Source: Pseudomonas fulva 12-X (lineage in GTDB: Bacteria > Pseudomonadota > Gammaproteobacteria > Pseudomonadales > Pseudomonadaceae). From it: a stretch of 64,000 nucleotides of DNA. Shown here one piece after another: positions 16,991-28,958 of the stretch. Each line of letters opens with the position of its first letter. The first letter of the stretch is position 1. The translations under genes and the position numbers were made by a program. Location of the stretch: the NCBI RefSeq assembly GCF_000213805.1, contig NC_015556.1, positions 2,805,001 through 2,869,000 on the forward strand, written 5' to 3'. The notes below the pieces were generated by a model that saw nothing but the letters and a program-made list of their open reading frames with translations, did no database searches and was not told the DNA's origin.

Positions 16991-18703
16991 ATGCTCGCCG
17001 ACCACGAACTCACCTTCCGCGCGCTATTTTCCGGTGTGCTGCTCGGCGCCCTGCTGACGCCATCGAATATCTATTCGGGCCTGAAGATCGGCTGGTCGTT
17101 CAACATGTCGATCATCGCCTTGCTGGTCAGCTACGGCATCTGGCAAAGCATGGTGCGCTGGCGCCTGGGTACCGCCTGGAGCATGCGCGAGAGCAACATC
17201 AACCAGACCACTGCCTCGGCGGCTGCTTCGATCATTTCCGGCGGTCTGGTGGCGCCCATACCGGCCTATACCCTGCTGACCGGCCAGCAACTGCCAACGC
17301 TTCCACTGGTCGCGTGGGTGTTCTCGGTGAGCTTTCTGGGGATCTGGGTGGCCTGGTACCTGCGCCGCAGCATGGTTGAGGATACCCGCCTGCGCTTTCC
17401 CGAGGCGGTCGCCACCCTGGAAACCATGCAGCAGGTCTACAACCATGGCCGCGATGCCCTACAGCGTCTCTGCGTGCTCGGCGCGGCGGCGCTGCTCGGC
17501 GGGTTGGTGAAATGGGCCGATACCTTCCTCTACAGCCTGCCGCGCTGGTCGCCCAGTACGCAGCTGGAACGGCTGACCTTCAACCTCGATCCGTCGCCGT
17601 TGCTGATCGGCTTTGGCAGCATCATCGGCATTCGCGTCGGCCTGTCACTGTTGCTCGGCGCCTTGATCGCCTGGGGCGGCCTGGCGCCGTGGCTGCTGAG
17701 CAGCGACCTGGTCGCGCTTGGCGATGATGCCAGCGGTCCGCAGTTCGCCCCGCTGGTGGAGTGGCTGCTATGGCCCGGAGTGACCCTGCTGGTCTGCGCC
17801 ACCCTGACCGCGCTGGCGGTGCGCTTCGTGGCAAGCCGGCGCATCGCCCGCGCCACCGGCGAAGTGAAACGCCAGGCGCCGGCTAAGCTGCCAATTCTTA
17901 TGCTGGTGCTGGCCTCGCTGCTGGTGGTGACGCTACAGATCCTACTGTTCGACATCGACCCGCTGATGGCGCTGCTCAGCGTGCCGCTGGCCGTTGCCCT
18001 GGCCTGCATGGCCGCGCGGGTGGTCGGGGCGACCGGCATTCCGCCGATTGGCGCCACCGGGCAGCTGTCGCAGTTGACGTTCGGGGTGATCGCACCGGGG
18101 CAGGTCAGCGTCAACCTGATGGCCGCCAACACCGCCGGTGGCGCCGCCGGCCAGTGCACCGACCTGCTCAACGACTTCCGGGTCGGCCACGCCATCGGCG
18201 CCAAGCCCTACAACCAGTTGATCGCCCAATGCCTGGGCATTCTGGTCGGCAGCATCGTCGGCGTGCTGGTCTACCAGATCCTGATTCCCGACCCACAAAG
18301 CATGCTGATTACCCAGCAATGGCCGGCGCCCGCCGTGGCCACTTGGAAGGCGGTCGCCGAAGTGCTGGGTTACGGCCTCGATTCCCTCGACGTTAGCATT
18401 CGCTGGGCCATGCTGGCGGGCGCCTTGTGCGGCATGGTGTTCGGCGTTCTGGAAGCGAGCCTGCCCGTGCAATCAGCCTTCGCCCGACTGCTGCCGAGCT
18501 CGGCGGCCTTTGGCCTGGCATTTATCATCCCGGCGTCGATCTCGCTGATGATGGCGATCGGCGCCCTGCTCGCCTGGGTATTTCAGTCACGCTGGCGCAG
18601 CCTCGGCGAACGCTTCACCATCGCCGCCGCGGCTGGGCTGGTGGCGGGCGAAAGCATCGTCGGTGTTGGGACGTCGTTCTGGATGATGCTGGGGAGCGGC
18701 TGA
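16991..18703 (+). CDS. OPT family oligopeptide/metal-chelate transporter
   Basis: A 570-aa integral membrane protein with about 14 hydrophobic helices. The OPT signature near the N-terminus is ALLTPSNIYSGLKIGWSFNMSI, followed by ESNINQTTASAAASIISGG and later GATGIPPIGATGQLSQL and NLMAANTAGGAAGQCTDLLNDFRVG. OPT proteins import small peptides or metal-ligand complexes by proton symport; bacterial substrates are poorly known. The length is near the lower end for the family but both halves are present. No partner gene is adjacent; ligA follows in convergent orientation. Confidence 0.88.
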   Translation: MLADHELTFRALFSGVLLGALLTPSNIYSGLKIGWSFNMSIIALLVSYGIWQSMVRWRLGTAWSMRESNINQTTASAAASIISGGLVAPIPAYTLLTGQQLPTLPLVAWVFSVSFLGIWVAWYLRRSMVEDTRLRFPEAVATLETMQQVYNHGRDALQRLCVLGAAALLGGLVKWADTFLYSLPRWSPSTQLERLTFNLDPSPLLIGFGSIIGIRVGLSLLLGALIAWGGLAPWLLSSDLVALGDDASGPQFAPLVEWLLWPGVTLLVCATLTALAVRFVASRRIARATGEVKRQAPAKLPILMLVLASLLVVTLQILLFDIDPLMALLSVPLAVALACMAARVVGATGIPPIGATGQLSQLTFGVIAPGQVSVNLMAANTAGGAAGQCTDLLNDFRVGHAIGAKPYNQLIAQCLGILVGSIVGVLVYQILIPDPQSMLITQQWPAPAVATWKAVAEVLGYGLDSLDVSIRWAMLAGALCGMVFGVLEASLPVQSAFARLLPSSAAFGLAFIIPASISLMMAIGALLAWVFQSRWRSLGERFTIAAAAGLVAGESIVGVGTSFWMMLGSG

Positions 18704-18869
18704 AGCGGTACGCATGGGGCGGCTTGATGGGTTTCGCCCATGCAAGCACAGGCCGCATAGCAGCCTCAACTACAAACCGCCAATTAGTCGCGCTCCATTG
18801 CCACTGAACAACGTACTGGGTTTACACAACTAGGCGTCCCCGCCCGCTCCCACAGACGCCTAAGCAGTA

Positions 18870-21315
<2,446 letters not shown>

Positions 21316-21335
21316 CTTGTCGGTGCCGCTTTCTT

Positions 21336-22160
21336 TCAGCGTTTTTGCGTCAACAGGCGGCGTTCGTATTCGACGATGCGCTGACGGTAATGTTCGATGG
21401 TTTGCGCGGTCAGCACGCTGCGCTGATCGTCCTTGAGCTCACCATTGAGCTCGTGGGCCAGCTTGCGTGCCGCAGCAACCATCACGTCGAAGGCCTGCTT
21501 GGGATGACGCGGACCTGGCAGGCTGAGGAAGAAGCTCACCGCGCGGGTGCTGAAGCCTTCGATGTCGTCCAAGTCGAAGGTGCCGGGTTTCAGGGCGTTA
21601 GCCATGGAGAACAGCACTTCGCCGTTGCCGGCCATGCTCTCGTGGCGATGGAAGATGTCCATCTCGCCGAAACGCAGGCCGCTTTCCAGAATGTTCTGCA
21701 GGAGCGCCGGGCCCTTGAAGCCCTGTTCGTCGCGGGCGATGACGTTGATCACCAGCACCTCCTCGACCGGCGGCAGGTCCTTGTCGGACTGCTTGCTGGA
21801 GGCGCTGCGGGAATCGTCTTTTTCAGCAACCGGATCGAGCAGCGTCGGCACCGGCTCGTCGGCGACCAGATCCAGGTCGCCCTGGCGCGGTTCGCCACGA
21901 CGGCGGTTGTTGACGTCACGGGCGCTCATCGACGGCAGATCATCTTCGTCCAGGGAAGGTTCCTGGTTGCGCTCGACCACCCGGGGCGGGCTGAGCACGT
22001 CGGGGTCGCCGTCATCATCGGGCAGATTGGACAGGTTGCGGTCGAGCCGGAACTTGAGTTTGCCCTTGCCACCGCGCATCCGCCGCCAGCCATCGAAGAG
22101 GATGCCGGCGATGACGATGATACCGATGATGATCAGCCACTCGCGTAGACCGAATTCCAT
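21336..22160 (-). CDS. zipA: Cell division protein ZipA
   Basis: A 274-aa inner-membrane anchor for FtsZ. The short N-terminal membrane helix (residues about 6-24: [21 protein letters not shown]) is followed by basic residues. A charged Pro/Asp/Ser-rich linker (about 35-130) leads to the C-terminal FtsZ-binding domain (about 135-270: [40 protein letters not shown]...). It stabilises and tethers the Z-ring at mid-cell. The order smc-zipA-ligA is conserved in Pseudomonas. Confidence 0.95.
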   Translation of the reverse strand: MEFGLREWLIIIGIIVIAGILFDGWRRMRGGKGKLKFRLDRNLSNLPDDDGDPDVLSPPRVVERNQEPSLDEDDLPSMSARDVNNRRRGEPRQGDLDLVADEPVPTLLDPVAEKDDSRSASSKQSDKDLPPVEEVLVINVIARDEQGFKGPALLQNILESGLRFGEMDIFHRHESMAGNGEVLFSMANALKPGTFDLDDIEGFSTRAVSFFLSLPGPRHPKQAFDVMVAAARKLAHELNGELKDDQRSVLTAQTIEHYRQRIVEYERRLLTQKR

Positions 22161-22334
22161 GAAATGTCCTGACCCCTAAAGCAAAAATTGATGAAAAAAA
22201 GGCGTCCCGGCCCGTGCTGATGACCCTGAAACGTGGCGCCAACTCCATGTTCTGACTGGCGTTTTCCCACGTGCAACAAAAGTGGGCGTTAAGCTAGCAC
22301 GACGAAAGGCAACTTTACACCGGCAAAACGCTGT

Positions 22335-22358
22335 AAAACCGCCACTGCGGCCGGTTTT
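22335..22358 (-). terminator. Putative terminator downstream of smc
   Basis: On the minus strand an AAAACC/GGTTTT stem, extended by GCC/GGC with one bulged base, lies about 30 bp after the smc stop and ends in a T run. It suggests that smc transcripts stop before zipA. Confidence 0.5.
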
Positions 22359-22386
22359 TACGCGACAAAATACTTGTTCGGCTCCT

Positions 22387-25300
22387 TCAACTGTCCACCA
22401 TCGCCAACGCCTCTTCGACATCCACCGCTACCAGTCGCGAGCAGCCCGGTTCGTGCATCGTCACGCCCATCAATTGATCGGCCATTTCCATGGCGATCTT
22501 GTTGTGGGTGATGTAGATGAACTGCACGGTTTGCGACATCTCCTTGACCAGCCGCGCATAGCGCCCGACGTTGGCATCGTCCAGCGGCGCGTCCACTTCG
22601 TCGAGCATGCAGAACGGTGCCGGGTTGAGCTGGAAAATCGAAAAAACCAGCGCCAGCGCCGTCAATGCCTTCTCGCCGCCGGACAGCAAATGGATGGTGC
22701 TGTTCTTCTTGCCCGGTGGACGCGCCATGATAGTTACCCCGGTATCGAGTAGATCTTCGCCGGTGAGTTCCAAATAAGCGCTGCCCCCGCCGAAAACTTT
22801 CGGGAAAAGCGCCTGCAGGCCGGCGTTGATCTGATCGAAGGTTTCCTTGAAACGGTTGCGGGTTTCCCGATCGATCTTGCGGATGACGTTTTCCAGGGTA
22901 TCCAGCGCCTCGACCAGGTCGGCGTCCTGGGCATCCAGGTAGCGCTTGCGCTCGGATTGCTGCTGGTACTCCTCGATGGCCGCCAGGTTGATGGCGCCCA
23001 GGCGCTGGATACGCGCGGCCATCTGCTCCAGGGCCTGCTCCCAGGCGCCTTCGCTGGCCTCGGCTGGCAGCGTGGCGAGCACGCCATGCAAATCGTAGCC
23101 CTCTTCGAGCAGTTGATCCTGCAAGGCCTTGCGGCGCACGTTCAGCGATTGCCATTCCAGGCGCTGCTGCTCCAGCTGGCCGCGCAGCAATTGCGCCTGC
23201 TGCTCGGCCTGGGTGCGGCGTTTCTCGGCGTCGCGCAGTTCGCGGTCGGCATCTTCCAGGGCCAGGCGTGCCAGGCGCAGTTCCTCTTCGACGCCCATGC
23301 GCCGTTCGAGCAGCTCCTCGAGCTTCAGGCGCAGCTCTTCCAGCGGTGCGGCGCCCTCTTCCAGATTCAGGTCGAGCTGCTCGCGCTTTTCCGTAAGGCG
23401 CTCGGACTGCAGCTCCAGGCGTTCCAGGGCCTGGCGAGTGGAGTCGTGCTGAGCGCGTAGCGAGCCCAGGCGCACGGCCAGCTGGTGGGCATGATCCTTG
23501 TGCTGGCGCGCCTCCTGGCGGACACGATCGAGCCGCTCACGCAGGGCATCGCGGCTGGCCAGCAGACTTTCGCGCTGTTCGGTGTCCAGGGCCATGCTGT
23601 CCAGCGCATCCTGCAGGTACAGGCGCGCCTCGCCCAGTTGCTCGGTTTCCATGGCGCGCTGCTCGGCCAGCTCCTGCTGCTCGGCCTCGATGCGCCGACG
23701 CCGCAGCAGCAACTGCTCGGCCTTGGCCTGCCCCGCCGAGAGGCGCGCCTTGAGCTCGCCCAGGCGGCGCGCCTGATCCTGCAACTGGCGGCGCTGCTGC
23801 TCGCGCAGTTCTTCTTCCTGGCGCTGACGCTCGCGCAGGGCCTGCAGGCTTTCCTCCAGCAGCGCCAACGCAGCCTCGCGCTCGTCCCGCTCCAGGCCCA
23901 GGCTCTCCAGTTCCTGAGCCCGGGCCAGCACGCCGCTCTGCGCTTCGCTGGCACGCCGCACACGCAGGAAGTGCCGGCCAACCCAATAGCCATCGCGGCT
24001 GACCAGGCTTTCGCCGGAGGCCAGCGTGGCGCGTTCGGCCAGGGCCTGATCGAGGTTTTCGACCGGGCGCACGCGGCCCAGCCAGGGCGCCAGGTCCACG
24101 GGTGACTCGACCTTGTCCAGCAGGCTGCCGGGGATGCGCTGGCCATCGCCGGCAGCCGACACCAGGCGCAGTTCGCCCTGTTCGAGGGCGGCGAAATCCA
24201 GCCCGCCGAAATCGTCCTGCAGCACGGCCTGCAAGTCGGCGCCGAGCACGGTTTCCACCGCCAGCTCCCAGCCGGCTTCCACCCGCAGGCCTTCGGCCAG
24301 GCGCGGGCGCTGCTCGAGGCCGTTGTCGCGCAACCATTGCGCCGTGCCCTTGCCCGGATCCAGCGCAGCTTGCTGCAAGGCTTCCAAAGACGCGAGGCGA
24401 CCGCTGAGGCGTTGTAGCTCGCCCTGAGCCTGCTGTTGCGCCTGGCCGGTCTGCTGCAACTCGTCACGCAATTGCTGCAAGCGCTCGGCCTGCTCGGCTT
24501 CCTGTTCCTGCAATTGCTCCAGGTCCAGCTCGCCGACCGCAATTTCCTCGGAGAGCTCGATGATCGCCGCATCTTCCGGGTCGGCCGCCAACTGCTGCAG
24601 TTCATCGCCCAGGCGTCGCTGGCGCTCACTCAGCCGCTCCAGGCTCTGCTCCAGTTGCTGGATGCGCGACTGCTGCACCTCGGCCTGGCGGCGCGGCTCG
24701 GCGCTGCGCTGATTGAAGGCGTCCCATTGCTCCTGCCAGCCGTGCATGCCGGTTTCGGCTTCTTCCAGGGCGGCGGCGGATTCCTCGGCGGCGGCGGCGG
24801 TGATTTCCTGCTCCGGTTCGAGCATCGCCAGTTCTTCGCCCAGGGTCGCCAGCAAGGTGCGGTCGTGGCCCAGGTGCGACTCGGTTTCCAGGCGCGCGCG
24901 CTCGGCTTCACGCAGGTCGTCCTGCAACTGGCGCAGGCGCTGCTGGCCATGCTGGATGCTCTGTTCGACCCGGGCGATATCGCCGCCCACCGAATAGAAG
25001 CGCCCCTGCACAAGGTTGAAACGCTCGGACAGCTCATGGTGGCCATCGCGCAGGCGCTCGATGCTGGCATCGGCGTTGCGCTGCTCGGCCACCAGCGCCT
25101 CGAAGGAAACCTCCTGATTACCGATCACCGCCTCGCGCTGGCCGACCTGCTCGTTCAGCGTCTGCCAGCGCAGCGCGGTCAGTTGCGCCTTGAGCTGGCG
25201 TTCCTCGGCTTTGTATTCCTGATACTTCTCGGCCGCCTGGGCCTGGCGGTGCAGGCGCTCGAGCTGGCGCTCCAGTTCTTCACGCAGGTCGGTCAGGCGC

Positions 25301-25875
25301 GCCAGGTTTTCCTGGGTACGACGGATGCGGCCCTCGGTCTCGCGGCGGCGCTCCTTGTACTTGGAGATGCCCGCCGCCTCTTCGATGAAGTTGCGCAGCT
25401 CCTCGGGCTTGGCCTCGATCAGCTTGCTGATCATGCCCTGCTCGATGATCGAGTAACTGCGCGGGCCCAGACCGGTGCCGAGGAAGATATCGGTGATGTC
25501 GCGACGACGGCATTTCACGCCGTTGAGGAAATAGGTGTTCTGGCTGTCGCGTGTCACCCGGCGGCGAATGGAGATTTCCGCGAAGGCCGCGTACTCGCCG
25601 GTCAGGGTGTTGTCGCTGTTGTCGAAGATCAGCTCGATGCTGGCCTGGGTCACCGGTTTACGGGTGTTGGAGCCGTTGAAGATGACGTCGGTCATCGACT
25701 CGCCGCGCAGGTTCTTCGCCGAGCTTTCGCCCATCACCCAGCGCACCGCGTCGATGATGTTGGACTTGCCACAGCCGTTGGGCCCAACCACCGCCGCCAT
25801 GTTGCTGGGGAAGTTCACCGTGGTGGGGTCGACGAAGGACTTGAAGCCCGCCAGCTTGATGGATTTCAGGCGCAT
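22387..25875 (-). CDS. smc: Chromosome segregation protein SMC
   Basis: A 1162-aa condensin ATPase. The N-terminal head carries Walker A GPNGCGKS at residues 31-38 and the Q-loop region. The long Glu/Gln/Arg/Leu-rich coiled coil (about 170-500) runs into the hinge (about 505-640) and returns as a second coiled coil. The C-terminal head has the ABC signature LSGGEKALTALAL and Walker B FCMLDEVDAPLDDANV. It works with ScpA/ScpB (not in the window) to compact and segregate the chromosome. The length is typical and the frame intact. Several long frames on the other strand are shadows of its biased codons. Confidence 0.97.
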   Translation of the reverse strand: MRLKSIKLAGFKSFVDPTTVNFPSNMAAVVGPNGCGKSNIIDAVRWVMGESSAKNLRGESMTDVIFNGSNTRKPVTQASIELIFDNSDNTLTGEYAAFAEISIRRRVTRDSQNTYFLNGVKCRRRDITDIFLGTGLGPRSYSIIEQGMISKLIEAKPEELRNFIEEAAGISKYKERRRETEGRIRRTQENLARLTDLREELERQLERLHRQAQAAEKYQEYKAEERQLKAQLTALRWQTLNEQVGQREAVIGNQEVSFEALVAEQRNADASIERLRDGHHELSERFNLVQGRFYSVGGDIARVEQSIQHGQQRLRQLQDDLREAERARLETESHLGHDRTLLATLGEELAMLEPEQEITAAAAEESAAALEEAETGMHGWQEQWDAFNQRSAEPRRQAEVQQSRIQQLEQSLERLSERQRRLGDELQQLAADPEDAAIIELSEEIAVGELDLEQLQEQEAEQAERLQQLRDELQQTGQAQQQAQGELQRLSGRLASLEALQQAALDPGKGTAQWLRDNGLEQRPRLAEGLRVEAGWELAVETVLGADLQAVLQDDFGGLDFAALEQGELRLVSAAGDGQRIPGSLLDKVESPVDLAPWLGRVRPVENLDQALAERATLASGESLVSRDGYWVGRHFLRVRRASEAQSGVLARAQELESLGLERDEREAALALLEESLQALRERQRQEEELREQQRRQLQDQARRLGELKARLSAGQAKAEQLLLRRRRIEAEQQELAEQRAMETEQLGEARLYLQDALDSMALDTEQRESLLASRDALRERLDRVRQEARQHKDHAHQLAVRLGSLRAQHDSTRQALERLELQSERLTEKREQLDLNLEEGAAPLEELRLKLEELLERRMGVEEELRLARLALEDADRELRDAEKRRTQAEQQAQLLRGQLEQQRLEWQSLNVRRKALQDQLLEEGYDLHGVLATLPAEASEGAWEQALEQMAARIQRLGAINLAAIEEYQQQSERKRYLDAQDADLVEALDTLENVIRKIDRETRNRFKETFDQINAGLQALFPKVFGGGSAYLELTGEDLLDTGVTIMARPPGKKNSTIHLLSGGEKALTALALVFSIFQLNPAPFCMLDEVDAPLDDANVGRYARLVKEMSQTVQFIYITHNKIAMEMADQLMGVTMHEPGCSRLVAVDVEEALAMVDS

Positions 25876-26076
25876 GGGCAGGCACTCGCCGAGACGGCAA
25901 CCAGATTGGCAGGGAGGTCAGCGGCGCACAGCGTCATATAGGTCCTTGAGGCGCGATGCTTGGAGAGCGTGAGGCCTGGCCAATGGCCAGAAGGGGCGGG
26001 AGTTTAGCACAGCCAATGCGCCAGCAAGCCCTGTCTGATAGAGGTAGGGAACGCCGCCGCTTCGCTGGCATCCAAA

Positions 26077-26110
26077 CGCCAGGCCAGCGCAATCGCCTGG
26101 CGCGTTTTCT
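26077..26110 (+). terminator. Terminator-like hairpin in the leader of the MFS gene
   Basis: CGCCAGG (26077-26083) pairs with CCTGGCG (26096-26102), followed by CGTTTTCTTG, ending 18 bp before the MFS start codon. It could be an attenuator, or a terminator for transcripts entering from upstream. Confidence 0.45.
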
Positions 26111-26127
26111 TGCCGCCCGAGGTTCCC

Positions 26128-27357
26128 ATGCAGACGTACGCATGCGCAGCGAAGCTGGATCGCCTGAATTTCTTCCTGGCTGATGTACGTGATGGGCTCG
26201 GGCCTTATCTGGCTATCTACCTGCTCTCGGTGCACAAGTGGCAGCCCGGCGACATCGGCCTGGTGATGGCCCTCGGCGGCCTGGCGGGCCTGGCGGCGCA
26301 GATTCCGGCCGGCGCCCTGGTCGACTGGGCCCGCGACAAGCGGCTGCTGGTCGCGGCCGCCTCCATTCTGGTCACCCTCGCCTGCCTGGTCACCTTGTGG
26401 CAGACCCAGTTCGCCTGGGTGGCGGTGAGCCAGATCGCCGCCGGCATGGCCTCCTCGGTATTCGCCCCGGCGCTGGCCGGCATCACCCTGGGCATCGTCG
26501 GGCCGAAGGCCTTCACCCGGCGCATCGCCCGCAACGAATCCTTCAACCACGCCGGCAACGCCACGGCCGCACTGCTCGCCGGGCTGTTCGCCTACCTGTG
26601 GGGACCTGTGGCGGTGTTCTACCTGATGACCGTCATGGCGATATTGAGCCTGCTGTCGGTGCTGAGCATTCCGGCGCGCGCCGTCGATGCCGACCTGGCC
26701 CGTGGCCGCGACATCGGCGCCGCCATGACGCCGCTGCGCGAGCTGCTCATCCAACCACCGCTGGTGCTATTGGCACTGTGCTGTGCGCTGTTTCACCTGG
26801 CCAACGCCGCAATGCTGCCGCTGGTGGGGCAGAAACTCGCGCTGGCCAATCCGGATCTGGCCACCACGCTGATCTCGGCCTGCATCGTCGCCGCCCAGCT
26901 GGTGATGATTCCGGCGGCCATGCTGGTCGGCGCCCGTGCCGATCGCTGGGGGCGCAAGCCGCTGCTGCTGGCCGGTTTTCTGATCCTGCCGATCCGTGGC
27001 GTGCTCTATACGCTGAGCGACGACCCGGTATGGCTGGTCTCCGTGCAATTGCTCGACGGCGTCGGCGCCGGCCTGTTCGGCGCCCTGATCCCGCTGATGG
27101 TGCGCGACCTGACCCACGGCAGCGGCCACTTCAACGTCAGCCTGGCCAGCGTCAGCCTGATCTTCGGCATCGGCGCGGCGTTGAGCAACGGCCTGGCCGG
27201 TTACGTCGCCGAGGCCAACGGCTACGACAGTGCGTTTCTGGTGCTGGCAGCGGTGGCTGGTTGTGCGGTTCTTCTGTTGCTGGGCATGCCGGAAACCCTG
27301 AAGGCCGACGCGACAACGGCCGAGCTCGACGACGCGGCGCCTCGCCCCACCACCTGA
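26128..27357 (+). CDS. MFS transporter
   Basis: A 409-aa, 12-helix major facilitator. Loop 2-3 is degenerate (ALVDWARDKRLL), while loop 8-9 keeps the classic ADRWGRKPLLL. It starts with MQTYACAAKLDRLNFFLADVRDGLGPYLAIYLL, a beginning seen in a Pseudomonas MFS group of unknown substrate. The ATG at 26128 has GAGG 5 bp upstream; a TTG further upstream is less likely. It is divergent from smc and 160 bp upstream of guanine deaminase. Export of a drug or metabolite is possible, but nothing here establishes the role. Confidence 0.85.
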   Translation: MQTYACAAKLDRLNFFLADVRDGLGPYLAIYLLSVHKWQPGDIGLVMALGGLAGLAAQIPAGALVDWARDKRLLVAAASILVTLACLVTLWQTQFAWVAVSQIAAGMASSVFAPALAGITLGIVGPKAFTRRIARNESFNHAGNATAALLAGLFAYLWGPVAVFYLMTVMAILSLLSVLSIPARAVDADLARGRDIGAAMTPLRELLIQPPLVLLALCCALFHLANAAMLPLVGQKLALANPDLATTLISACIVAAQLVMIPAAMLVGARADRWGRKPLLLAGFLILPIRGVLYTLSDDPVWLVSVQLLDGVGAGLFGALIPLMVRDLTHGSGHFNVSLASVSLIFGIGAALSNGLAGYVAEANGYDSAFLVLAAVAGCAVLLLLGMPETLKADATTAELDDAAPRPTT

Positions 27358-27517
27358 CCATCAGGTCAACATTCGTCGCCGGCGTGGTTGTCGAGGCCAC
27401 GCTTGTCGCGCAGAATTCCGGCTCACAGCGGCGAGCTTCCTTTATCAGGGCGCTCGCCCTGCGGGCATCGTCATCCGCGAAGCCTGCCCCGCTCCATCGG
27501 ATTCGAATCGAGGCCCC

Positions 27518-28825
27518 ATGTCCAACGTCACCCACGCCTACCGCGGCGCCATCCTGCACAGCCTGGCCGACCCGGCCGAAGTCGGTATCGAGGCGTCCTA
27601 CGCCTATTTCGAGGACGGCATTCTGCTGGTCGAAGACGGCAAGGTGCGCGACGTGGGCCCGGCTGACGAGCTGCTGCCGCGCCTGGCCGGCATCGCCGTG
27701 ACCCACTACGAGAACGCGCTGATTACCCCGGGCTTCATCGACACCCATATCCATTTCCCGCAGACCGGCATGATCGGCGCCTATGGCGAGCAGCTGCTCG
27801 ACTGGCTGAACACCTACACCTTCCCCACCGAAATGCGTTTCGCCGACCAGGCCCACGCCCGTGAAGTGGCCGAGGTGTTCGTCAAGGAGTTGCTGCGTAA
27901 CGGCACCACCACCGCCCTGGTATTCGGCAGCGTGCACAAGCAGTCGGTGGACGCCTTCTTCGAGGTGGCCAGCGCGCTGGACCTGCGCATGATCGCCGGC
28001 AAGGTGCTGATGGACCGCAACGCTCCGGAGGCGCTGACCGACACCGTCGAATCGGGCTACGCCGACAGCCGTGAGCTGATCGAGCGCTGGCACGGCAAGG
28101 GCCGACTGCACTACGCGGTGACGCCGCGTTTCGCGCCGACCAGCACGCCGGAGCAGCTGGCCATGGCCGGGCGCCTACTGCGCGAATACCCGGACCTGTA
28201 CCTGCACACGCACCTGTCGGAAAACCGCCAGGAGATCGAGTGGGTCAAGGCGCTGTTCCCGGAAAACAGCGGCTACCTGGATGTATACGACAAGCACCAA
28301 CTGACCGGCCCGCGCTCGGTGTTCGCCCATGCCGTGCATTTGTGCGACGCCGAATGCCAGCGCCTGGCCGAGACAGGCTCGGCAGTGGCCTTCTGCCCGA
28401 CCTCCAACCTGTTTCTCGGCAGCGGCCTGTTCGACCTCAAGCGCATGGAGCAGCACAAGGTGCGCGTCGGCCTGGGTACCGATATCGGCGCCGGCACCAG
28501 CTTCTCGCAGCTGCGCTCGCTCAGCGAGGCCTACAAGATCATGCAGCTGCAGGGTCAGAAGCTCGACCCGTTCAAGTCGCTGTACCTGGCGACCCTGGGC
28601 AGCGCCCGGGCGCTGTATCTGGACGAGCGCATCGGCAACTTCGAGGCGGGCAAGGACGCGGATTTCGTGGTGCTCGACTATCAGGCCACGCCGCTGATCG
28701 ACTATCGCTTGCAGCAAAGCAGCAACCTCGCCGAGCGGCTGTTCGCGCTGATTACCCTGGGCGATGATCGGGTGATCCGGGAGACTTTTGCGGCGGGGAA
28801 CAGCGTGCATCGGCGCGATGGCTGA
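27518..28825 (+). CDS. guaD: Guanine deaminase
   Basis: A 435-aa zinc amidohydrolase converting guanine to xanthine and ammonia. Metal-site motifs are in order: PGFIDTHIHFPQ (His-X-His), the HTHLSEN region at about residue 230, FAHAVHLCDAE, and LGTDIGAGTSFSQL with the catalytic Asp. The N-terminal AYRGAILHSLADP and the KDADFVVLDY near the end are characteristic of bacterial GuaD. It opens purine catabolism; the usual xanthine dehydrogenase genes are not in the window. The 160-bp gap upstream shows no riboswitch I can recognise. Confidence 0.93.
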   Translation: MSNVTHAYRGAILHSLADPAEVGIEASYAYFEDGILLVEDGKVRDVGPADELLPRLAGIAVTHYENALITPGFIDTHIHFPQTGMIGAYGEQLLDWLNTYTFPTEMRFADQAHAREVAEVFVKELLRNGTTTALVFGSVHKQSVDAFFEVASALDLRMIAGKVLMDRNAPEALTDTVESGYADSRELIERWHGKGRLHYAVTPRFAPTSTPEQLAMAGRLLREYPDLYLHTHLSENRQEIEWVKALFPENSGYLDVYDKHQLTGPRSVFAHAVHLCDAECQRLAETGSAVAFCPTSNLFLGSGLFDLKRMEQHKVRVGLGTDIGAGTSFSQLRSLSEAYKIMQLQGQKLDPFKSLYLATLGSARALYLDERIGNFEAGKDADFVVLDYQATPLIDYRLQQSSNLAERLFALITLGDDRVIRETFAAGNSVHRRDG

Positions 28826-28850
28826 ATGGACGGCGCGAGTGGACACATCA

Positions 28851-28903
28851 TGTGGGAGCGGGCCATGCCCGCGAAGCGTTCGCGGGCATGGCCCGCTCCC
28901 ACA
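28851..28903. repeat. REP-type perfect palindrome
   Basis: Two perfect 25-nt inverted arms (28851-28875 and 28879-28903) around GCG. The arm begins TGTGGGAGCGGGCC. A lone 24-nt arm recurs at 49560-49583. It lies between guaD and the iron ABC operon, where it may end or stabilise transcripts. Confidence 0.85.
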
Positions 28904-28923
28904 GGTGTTAGTCGGCTACATCT

Positions 28924-28955
28924 GTAGCTCGGATTGAGCGCAGCGATACCCTGGA
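28924..28955. repeat. Half copy of a GTAGC...GAGCGCAGCGATACC repeat
   Basis: Shares the core TTGAGCGCAGCGATACCC with 54111-54181, and a looser core with 59025-59081. Only the left half is present. It is adjacent to the REP palindrome and the end of the ABC ATPase gene. Confidence 0.6.
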
Positions 28956-28958
28956 GCT

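Noticed and set aside
27358..27517. Purine riboswitch in front of guanine deaminase
   Set aside because: No conserved purine-aptamer core or terminator is visible in the 160-bp gap.
28851..28903. Palindrome as a possible insertion-sequence end or transcription terminator
   Set aside because: No transposase gene or target duplication is nearby, there is no T-tract, and the arms match REP units of Pseudomonas better.
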